DNA of 36,399 bases, taken from positions 1 through 36,399 of the forward strand of contig NZ_BONC01000073.1 in the NCBI RefSeq assembly GCF_016862515.1, read 5' to 3'. The notes below the pieces were generated by a model. That model saw nothing but the letters and a program-made list of their open reading frames with translations. It was not told the origin of the DNA and ran no database searches. This DNA is from Asanoa iriomotensis (GTDB taxonomy: Bacteria; Actinomycetota; Actinomycetes; Mycobacteriales; Micromonosporaceae). Every line of letters starts with the position of its first letter. Position 1 is the stretch's first letter. Position numbers and translations under genes: made by a program. Of the stretch, positions 31,269 through 36,399 are shown in pieces.

Positions 31269-31616
31269 GTGGCGATGAGTTGTGCGCATGAGTTGGAGCC
31301 GGCCGTGGCGTTGTTCCGGTCGCTGGGTGACCCGACCCGGCTGGCCATCCTCCACCGGCTCGCTCACGGGGAGGCGCGGGTCGTCGACCTGACCGCGCAG
31401 CTCGGGATGGCACAGTCCACTGTCTCCAAACACCTCGCGTGCCTGCGGGACTGCGGCCTGGTCGACTACCGCGTCGAGGGGCGGCAGTCGTTCTACGCGT
31501 TCACCCGGCCAGAACTGCTCGACCTGCTGCGGTCGGCCGAGTCGGTGCTCGCCGCGACGGGCAGTGCGGTGGCGTTGTGCCCGGTCTACGGTGATCCGGC
31601 CCGGGTGCGGGCATGA
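31269..31616 (+). CDS. ArsR/SmtB-family metal sensor, CmtR-like (Cd/Pb)
   Basis: A 115-residue winged-helix repressor: AVALFRSLGDPTRLAILHRL, recognition region MAQSTVSKHLACLRDCGLV and wing YRVEGRQSFYAF. Cys58 and Cys62 in the CLRDC segment of the recognition helix, with Cys104 near the C-terminus, match in spacing the three thiolate ligands of mycobacterial CmtR (Cys57, Cys61, Cys102), the Cd(II)/Pb(II) sensor. An extra Cys5 is present. Metal binding would release the promoter. GTG 31269 suits a leaderless transcript; ATG 31275 is the alternative. The stop overlaps the efflux gene (ATGA, 31613-31616). Confidence 0.88.
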   Translation: MAMSCAHELEPAVALFRSLGDPTRLAILHRLAHGEARVVDLTAQLGMAQSTVSKHLACLRDCGLVDYRVEGRQSFYAFTRPELLDLLRSAESVLAATGSAVALCPVYGDPARVRA

Positions 31617-32221
31617 CGGTGCTGACGCCGGCCCGGCGCGCCACCTTGTCGCGTCGCAGCCTGTGGCTGGCCTACGCGACGGCGGCGTACAACCTGGCAG
31701 AGGGCGCCGTCGCGATCCTGGCCGGCGTCGCGGCGTCCTCGTCCGCGTTGATCGGCTTCGGTCTCGACTCGTTCGTCGAGGTCCTCAGCGCTCTTGTGAT
31801 CATCTGGCAGTTCCGCGCGCGGGTCCCGGAATCGCGGGAACGCCTCGCCCTGAGGCTGATCGCCATCTCGTTCTTCGCGCTGGCCGCGTGGGTCGCGTTC
31901 GACTCGATCCGCGCGCTGACCTTCGGCGACGAGGCCACCCCCAGCCCGGTCGGCATCGGCCTGGCCATCGCCTCGCTGATCGTCATGCCGCTGCTGGTGG
32001 CCGCGAAACGCCGCACGGGTCGCGAGCTCGGCTCGGCCACGGTCCTCGCGGACTCGACACAGACGATGCTCTGCACCTATCTGTCGGCGGTGTTGCTCGC
32101 AGGCTTGGTGCTCAACGCTTGGCTGGGTTGGTCCTGGGCGGATCCGTTGGCGGCCCTGGTCATCGCCGGCGTAGCGGTGAAAGAAGGCGTCGAAGCCTGG
32201 CGCGGCGACGGGTGCTGCTGA
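31613..32221 (+). CDS. cation diffusion facilitator-type metal exporter
   Basis: A 202-residue membrane protein with six hydrophobic helices and no C-terminal cytoplasmic domain, a short CDF form. Metal-site candidates are Asp52 (GFGLDSFVE) and Asp147 (VLADSTQTMLCTY, with Cys154), the counterparts of the paired D/H sites in helices 2 and 5. The protein ends in a Cys pair (DGCC) that could catch soft metals. Position directly behind a CmtR-like sensor indicates export of Cd, Pb or Zn. ATG overlaps the sensor stop by 4 nt, and the stop overlaps the next start (TGATG). Confidence 0.88.
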   Translation: MTVLTPARRATLSRRSLWLAYATAAYNLAEGAVAILAGVAASSSALIGFGLDSFVEVLSALVIIWQFRARVPESRERLALRLIAISFFALAAWVAFDSIRALTFGDEATPSPVGIGLAIASLIVMPLLVAAKRRTGRELGSATVLADSTQTMLCTYLSAVLLAGLVLNAWLGWSWADPLAALVIAGVAVKEGVEAWRGDGCC

Positions 32222-32820
32222 TGGCGTGGTCCTGGTCCACTTTGGCGCTCTACACCGTGGCACTCGCGCTGGCCTTCGGCTGGCGCACCGTCGTCCACTG
32301 GCGACGGACGGGAGACACGGGCCTCCGCCTGGATGCGGGCCCACCCGGCACGATCCGCTGGTGGGCCAAGCTCCTCTTCGCCGCGGCCCTGCTCCTGGGT
32401 TTCGCGGGCCCGATCGCCGGCATCGTCGGCGTGCCCGTGCTGACGCACAACCTCCTCGTCCGGATGGCAGGCGTGCTCCTGGCCCTCGCCGGCCTAGCGG
32501 CGACGCTGATCGCACAACTGGCGATGGGCCCGTCGTGGCGCATCGGAGTCGACCCCGACGAACACACGCCGCTGGTCACCACGGGCCCGTTCGCGGTGGT
32601 CCGCAACCCGATCTTCACAGCGATGGCCCTCACCAGCCTGGGCCTGACCCTGATGCTCTCCAACGCCGTCGCGGTCGTGGCCTGGCTGACCCTCGTCGCC
32701 AGCATCCAACTCCAGGTCCGCGCGGTGGAGGAGCCCTACCTCCTCCGGGTGCAGGGCACGCCCTACGGCACGTACGCGCGCACGGTCGGCCGTTTCCTCC
32801 CCTACCTCGGTCGCCTATGA
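32221..32820 (+). CDS. isoprenylcysteine carboxyl methyltransferase (ICMT)-family membrane protein
   Basis: A 199-residue protein with about five transmembrane helices. The C-terminal half carries the ICMT/PEMT-type cofactor region: TTGPFAVVRNPIFTAMAL (120-137) and RAVEEPYLLRVQGTPYGTYARTVGRFLP (167-194), the SAM-binding pattern of membrane methyltransferases. The bacterial substrates are unknown, since prenylated CaaX proteins are absent. It is translationally coupled to the metal exporter, and ICMT genes often follow such exporters; whether it modifies lipid or metal-stressed thiols is open. ATG of the next frame overlaps its stop (32817-32820). Confidence 0.85.
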   Translation: MAWSWSTLALYTVALALAFGWRTVVHWRRTGDTGLRLDAGPPGTIRWWAKLLFAAALLLGFAGPIAGIVGVPVLTHNLLVRMAGVLLALAGLAATLIAQLAMGPSWRIGVDPDEHTPLVTTGPFAVVRNPIFTAMALTSLGLTLMLSNAVAVVAWLTLVASIQLQVRAVEEPYLLRVQGTPYGTYARTVGRFLPYLGRL

Positions 32821-33083
32821 GCGGCGTGACACTGCCCGACGGCCGAGTTGTCGAGTACTTCGACGGCGGCGATCCGTCGGGGCGGCCGATCGTCCATCCG
32901 GCGGCGGACCGCTCACCGTCGCGACGGCGGCAGTCGACCCCACCGCGGGTCCGCGCCGTCGGCGTGATCGCGGGCGTCGGACCGTGGCGGGACCTCGCGG
33001 ACCCGTCGACGGAACCAGAGGAGCGGGCGTGCCTGGCGCTGCTGGACCAAGGCGATCTGGCCCGCGCTCGCGCCGGCGCCTGA
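32817..33083 (+). pseudogene. internally deleted alpha/beta hydrolase remnant
   Basis: The 88-residue frame begins like an alpha/beta hydrolase, LPDGRVVEYFDGGDPSGRPIV (6-26), but then jumps to VRAVGVIAGVGPW (45-57), which in full proteins follows the nucleophile elbow and active-site strand. It ends after PEERACLALLDQGDLA, far short of the C-terminal catalytic His. Thus the oxyanion region, the GxSxG serine and the His are all missing, consistent with an internal deletion of about 100 codons plus loss of the 3' end. The joining segment SPSRRRQSTPP is low in similarity to anything. ATG overlaps the methyltransferase stop, so it is still translated in principle. Confidence 0.65.
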
Positions 33084-33085
33084 AC

Positions 33086-33103
33086 ATGGGTGTTGGCACC
33101 CAT
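33086..33103. other. 18-bp inverted repeat after the hydrolase remnant
   Basis: ATGGGTG and CACCCAT flank TTGG. It begins 3 nt past the stop of the remnant and precedes the antiporter genes. Either a terminator of the metal operon or an operator of the next one. Confidence 0.5.
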
Positions 33104-33189
33104 TGTCCGACGGCGGTGCGCTCTGTTTAGTACGAGCGGGACGCCCGAACCGCGGTGTCCGGTGGGCCGACGGATTCGGGGTTGCGGCG

Positions 33190-33420
33190 TTGGGCAGTGG
33201 TGTCAGGGTGCAGGAGCTGCCCGGTGTCGGCAAGCGCTATGACCTCGCCTTCGGGCAGGGTGGGCAACGGTTGTCCGTCGTGGTGCGGCGGGATGGCACC
33301 CGCGACCTGTACGCGTTCGCCGAGCGCGGTGATGACGAGCCGGCCGCGGTGATCGAGCTGACCGAGGAGCAGGCGCGGATTCTGGCCGCCGTGCTGTCCG
33401 CGACGTTCTTCGACGACTGA
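33190..33420 (+). CDS. short cation:proton antiporter regulatory subunit
   Basis: About 76 residues matching the N-terminal domain of the regulatory subunits that partner CPA2 antiporters: RVQELPGVGKRYDLAF, then RLSVVVRRDGTRDLYAFAERGDDEPAAVIELTEEQARILAAVL. Full-length subunits continue into a TrkA-C (RCK-C) ligand domain, which is absent here. The start is uncertain: TTG 33190 has GGGG upstream, GTG 33208 is a shorter choice and TTG 33103 a longer one with no family similarity. The gene ends 9 nt before the antiporter and surely forms one unit with it. Confidence 0.75.
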   Translation: MGSGVRVQELPGVGKRYDLAFGQGGQRLSVVVRRDGTRDLYAFAERGDDEPAAVIELTEEQARILAAVLSATFFDD

Positions 33421-33429
33421 GCGCGCGCC

Positions 33430-34902
33430 ATGCACGTTGATCTCATCGGTATCGGCGCCCTTGTGCTCATCGCCGGCCTGCTGGCCCGGGCCGGCCGCCG
33501 GTTCGGGATGCCGACCGTCCCGTTCTACATGCTCGCCGGCATACTGCTCGGTCCGGCGACGCCCGGGCCCGTGCTCGTCGAGCATCCCGAGGACCTGGCG
33601 CTGCTCGCCGCGCTCGGTCTGGTGCTGCTCCTGTTCCACCTCGGCGTGGAGTTCCCGGTCGAGCAGGTGCTCGGCAGCGGCCGCCGGCTCCTGATCGCCG
33701 CCGGCAGCTACATCGTCATCAACGTGAGCACCGGGTTCGGCATCGGTGCCATCCTCGGTTGGGGGCTGCGCGAGTCGCTGGTCATCGCCGGCGCGCTGGG
33801 CATCTCGTCGTCGGCGATCGTGACGAAGCTGCTCATCGAGCTGCGCCGACTCACCAACGCCGAGACACCGGCGATCCTCGGCATCATCGTCATCGAGGAC
33901 CTGTTCCTGGCCCTGTATCTCGCGCTGCTCACGCCCGTGCTCTCCGGCGGATCCGGTGGCGACCTCGCGTTCGACATGGCGACCAGCTTCGGCTTCCTGG
34001 TGCTGCTATTCCTCTTCGCGCGCTTCGGCGCCCGCGCGCTCGGCGGGCTGATCGGCAGCAACGAGGACGAGTTGCTCGCGGTCCTCGTCGTCGGTGTGGT
34101 GCTGCTCGTCGCAGGCACTTCTGCGGAGGTCGGGGTCTCCGACGCGATCGGGGCACTACTGATCGGCCTGGTCGTGTCCCGCACGAAGCTCAAGGCGCGG
34201 GTCGAGAAGCTGGTGCTGCCGCTGCGGGACGTCTTCGCCGCCGTGTTCTTCGTCGCGTTCGGGCTCAGCATCGACGTCGGCGCCCTCGCGTCGGTCGCGC
34301 CGGCGGTCGCACTCGCCGTCGTCGCGACGGTCGCGGCCAACCTCGCCGCGGGGCTCGTGACGGCCCGCCTCTTCGGTTTCAACCAACGCGCCGCGGCCAA
34401 CATCGGGCTGACGGTGCTGGGCCGCGGCGAGTTCTCGCTGATCCTGGCGACCCTGGCGCTCGCCGCGGGCCTCGACGAACGAATCGGACCATTCATCGCC
34501 TTGTACGTCCTGGTGTTGGCGATCGTCAGCCCGGTGCTGGCCGCCCGCTCCCGTCCTCTCGCGCGGGTGATCCCGGACCGGCTGTTCCGCTCCAACTGGA
34601 CGTACGTCCGCGAGCAGACCATGAGCACGGCCTGCACCCACCTCGACCGCGTCCAGGTCACGGAGACCGACGCCGACGAGTGCCCGCGGTGCGTGGAGAA
34701 CGGCGACGAATGGGTCCACCTCCGGATGTGCCTGACCTGCGGCGCCGTCGCGTGTTGTGACGACTCGGTCAACAAGCACGCGACCGCACACTATGAGCAG
34801 TTCGGCCATCCGCTGATCCGCACGATCGAGCCGGGCGAGGACTGGCGCTACTGCTACATCGACGGCGCCCTGGTCCAGGCGCCCATCGGCGCGTCGCGCT
34901 AG
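33430..34902 (+). CDS. CPA2 K+/H+ antiporter fused to a UBP-type zinc finger
   Basis: A 490-residue protein. Residues 1-385 form the KefB/CPA2 antiporter with about 12 helices, including PFYMLAGILLGP, GISSSAIVTKLL, IIVIEDLFLALYLAL and NIGLTVLGRGEFSLIL, typical of potassium or sodium/proton exchange. From residue 398 a UBP-type zinc finger follows in frame: Cys402/His404, Cys418/421 (CPRC), Cys434/437 (CLTC), Cys442, His450/454 and His460. Ligands are complete for a three-zinc fold as in eukaryotic ubiquitin-binding ZnF-UBP. An internal ATG at 34621 starts the finger exactly but lacks a ribosome binding site, so a single fusion protein is more likely. The stop shares CTAG with the convergent gene. 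Confidence 0.9.
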   Translation: MHVDLIGIGALVLIAGLLARAGRRFGMPTVPFYMLAGILLGPATPGPVLVEHPEDLALLAALGLVLLLFHLGVEFPVEQVLGSGRRLLIAAGSYIVINVSTGFGIGAILGWGLRESLVIAGALGISSSAIVTKLLIELRRLTNAETPAILGIIVIEDLFLALYLALLTPVLSGGSGGDLAFDMATSFGFLVLLFLFARFGARALGGLIGSNEDELLAVLVVGVVLLVAGTSAEVGVSDAIGALLIGLVVSRTKLKARVEKLVLPLRDVFAAVFFVAFGLSIDVGALASVAPAVALAVVATVAANLAAGLVTARLFGFNQRAAANIGLTVLGRGEFSLILATLALAAGLDERIGPFIALYVLVLAIVSPVLAARSRPLARVIPDRLFRSNWTYVREQTMSTACTHLDRVQVTETDADECPRCVENGDEWVHLRMCLTCGAVACCDDSVNKHATAHYEQFGHPLIRTIEPGEDWRYCYIDGALVQAPIGASR

Positions 34903-35837
34903 ATCCTCTCGCGGCGCCAGGACCGGCCGGCGATCGCCGGTGGGCCGGTCAGCGCCGGCCGGGTGGGATGCCACGTCGCATTCCACTTGGCTGGTGGCGC
35001 GGCGAGCGTGGCGTGCACCGCGCGGGCCAACTCCTCCGGACCGCGCCCGCGCCACGGCGTCGTCACGAAGACCTGGTAGTCGTCGCGGATCGTCAGCGCC
35101 ACGAGGAACCTCTCGGGGTAGCGGTAGTGGTTGGCCACCCACGACGGCTTCAGGCCAAAGGCGGCGAGTCTGTCGTAGTCGAGGTCCGTGAGGACCAGCC
35201 TTCCAGCGGTGCGTGCCGGCGTCTCCCAGGAGTGGTCTCGCGCCACCCGATCGACCTCGGCGTCGTAGTCGGCGGCCGCGAACGACACACCCCGGCCCAT
35301 CGGCATCTCGAGCAGCCAGTCCCAGTGCACGAGATCGCCGTCCCGGACGATGGCGATGTCCGTCGAACCGCAGCCATAGACGCCGCATCCGCAGCGAGCG
35401 ATCGGCGACCGCGTCGGCACGGCGGTGGCCACGAGGCGGTTGGTCGGGATCAGGATGTCGTACGGATCCATCCCGAGCCCGGCCCCGGCCGAGGTCATCT
35501 CGGCGCCGTTGACATGGACGCGCACCTGGAAGCTGCCGTCGTCCGCGGGACCGATGTCGAGACGCAGCACGTCGACACCGGGCCGACGGGCCAACGGACC
35601 GACAATCGTTCCCGGGTACGGGATGTCGAGCTCGGCCAACGCCGCGACGACAAGCTCGTGGACGTCGGTGGGCCGATCACGCACGGAAGCGCCGGCCAGA
35701 TCACGCAACGCCGGCGAGTCCAGCCCGTCGATCAGCGCCTGACAAGCCCCCTGAATCAAGGCAGCGTTGTCAGCGCCCCGCCGTGCGACCACGTCGAAGA
35801 GCGCCTGATCAGCCGCACCGAATCGCCGGCTACCCAT
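34899..35837 (-). CDS. protein of unknown function with CxCx4C motif
   Basis: A 312-residue soluble protein I cannot assign. The N-terminal half is helical (ADQALFDVVARRGADNAALIQGACQALIDGL), the middle is rich in strands with VDVLRLDIGPADDGSFQVRVHVNG, and at 148-159 the segment RCGCGVYGCGST supplies Cys149, Cys151 and Cys156, a likely metal site or structural knuckle. It is followed by VHWDWLLEMPMGRGVSF and a C-terminal domain ending in DYQVFVTTPWRGRGPEELA. No signal peptide or helix anchors it. ATG 35837 is chosen because the frame upstream is Arg-rich and not protein-like; no ribosome binding site is evident. The stop lies in the CTAG shared with the antiporter. Confidence 0.7.
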   Translation of the reverse strand: MGSRRFGAADQALFDVVARRGADNAALIQGACQALIDGLDSPALRDLAGASVRDRPTDVHELVVAALAELDIPYPGTIVGPLARRPGVDVLRLDIGPADDGSFQVRVHVNGAEMTSAGAGLGMDPYDILIPTNRLVATAVPTRSPIARCGCGVYGCGSTDIAIVRDGDLVHWDWLLEMPMGRGVSFAAADYDAEVDRVARDHSWETPARTAGRLVLTDLDYDRLAAFGLKPSWVANHYRYPERFLVALTIRDDYQVFVTTPWRGRGPEELARAVHATLAAPPAKWNATWHPTRPALTGPPAIAGRSWRRERI

Positions 35838-36399
35838 ACCGACATCTTCATCGTGGAGCCGCCGCGCGCGCGATCGATATTCGCCGACGCCGCCCACTGA
35901 AACCCTTGTGAACAAGCGCATTGTTTGCGCCGAGCGTCCGGCTCGCCGCAGCTTTCGTCGTGCGTCGGGCACACCGAGCCCGTTCGCGGACCGCGCGTCC
36001 CGCCTACGAAGCCGCTTTCCGACGCCATCGGCGCGACCGGAGGTCCGGGCGCAGGCGCACGCACAGGCCGGCTCCCACCGACGCCCTGCCGGCACCGCTG
36101 TCGTCGGCTGCCTTGCGTGAGCCCGTCTGAGGCCGGTGGATCTGGGGCTCAGAGATGAATGCTCCAGATCCGACGCCCTGAATGCTCACCGTTTCCTCAT
36201 CGAACACCTGCGTCCTGAGCAGGCGCCCCACGCCACGGATGTTGGAAAAAGATTGCTGGTACAGCAGCAAGGGACCACCAAGATCTGCGCCCACGGCCGA
36301 GCACAGCGGACCGCCCCGATTGAGCCCGTTAACGGAAGCCGACGGCAGTCCGGACATCCCGCGCACCGGGAGCGCCCGTCGACGGCCTCTAGGTCCGTT
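35838..36399. other. 562-nt right-edge region without a recognisable gene
   Basis: No supportable coding sequence. Two small inverted repeats, CTTGTGAACAAG (35905-35916) and GCGCA-TTGTT-TGCGC (35916-35930), lie 70-95 nt upstream of the unknown gene and could be regulatory. From about 36120 the DNA is visibly less GC-rich (for example TTGGAAAAAGATTG near 36243) than the rest. A 120-codon frame on the minus strand (36366 to 36004) is open there, but has no start signal or family resemblance. Confidence 0.5.

Noticed and set aside
33103-33420. A 105-codon start at TTG 33103 for the antiporter regulatory subunit.
   Set aside because: The extra N-terminal residues are not family-like and the TTG overlaps the inverted repeat at 33086-33103.
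34621-34902. The UBP zinc finger as a separate small gene starting at the internal ATG 34621.
   Set aside because: There is no ribosome binding site or -10 box before it and no stop after the transporter domain, so a fusion is simpler. Internal initiation cannot be fully excluded.
36004-36366. A 120-codon minus-strand frame at the right edge.
   Set aside because: There is no ribosome binding site or leaderless box, no family resemblance, and half of it is Arg/Gly/Ala-rich as in random GC-rich translation. It stays as an unassigned region.

Overview
The window is very GC-rich actinobacterial DNA: G/C dominates third codon positions, GTG and TTG starts occur, and -10 boxes of the TAnnnT type sit about 7 nt before start codons. 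The gene set is typical of a soil mycelial actinomycete: ECF42 sigma factor, MDMPI/DinB-fold protein, snapalysin-type protease, AA10 chitin/cellulose oxidase, aa3-type CtaD and several TetR and MerR circuits. The gene style suggests Micromonosporaceae, but that is an inference from family content only. There is no rRNA, tRNA, transposase, phage module or CRISPR array. The left end is a degenerate tandem repeat and the last 560 bases hold no gene I can recognise, so the window may be a whole contig or accessory chromosomal arm DNA.

Layout. 1-304: GC-rich imperfect repeats. 428-4639: dimethylargininase, a DHA2 drug exporter with a C-terminal winged helix, a beta-hydroxyacid dehydrogenase-type enzyme and a VOC protein. 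4683-7559: a Tat lipoprotein of the intradiol dioxygenase fold, then a YCII/DGPF protein and its ECF42 sigma factor behind an ECF42-type promoter, then TrmO. 7556-8538: a quinone oxidoreductase under a MerR/SoxR-type promoter. 8551-11354: an NmrA-like reductase, a secreted membrane-anchored beta protein, a tyrosine phosphatase and a DUF4126 membrane protein. 11245-13496: SRPBCC, TetR and FAD monooxygenase with two palindromic operators. 13530-14902: RNase H, a tiny membrane protein and a snapalysin-like protease. 14955-17925: a Tat-exported sugar isomerase-like TIM barrel, an MFS exporter under a second MerR/SoxR-type promoter, and an AHSA1 protein. 17992-21394: an FrsA-like hydrolase, an unknown protein, a surface protein with DQRPGN repeats and a DinB-fold protein. 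21391-24596: three minus-strand genes linked to copper chemistry (DUF305 lipoprotein, AA10 LPMO, CtaD). 24659-26632: a second FAD monooxygenase/TetR pair with a shared operator. 26810-29412: acetate uptake and acetyl-CoA synthetase, translationally coupled. 29460-31228: ThuA-like protein plus a GFO/IDH/MOCA oxidoreductase. 31269-33083: CmtR-like Cd/Pb sensor, cation efflux protein, ICMT-like methyltransferase and a decayed hydrolase. 33190-34902: a short regulatory subunit and a K+/H+ antiporter fused to a UBP-type zinc finger. 34899-35837: an unknown protein with a CxCx4C motif.

How it works together. This is mostly a mosaic of small transcription units for detoxification, redox and nutrient scavenging, each with its own local switch. 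The most informative signals are in the non-coding DNA: an ECF42 promoter next to its own sigma factor, two near-identical MerR-type promoters on unlinked genes, at least six leaderless promoters, three convergent gene pairs that share one CTAG as both stop codons, and several perfect inverted repeats acting as operators or terminators.
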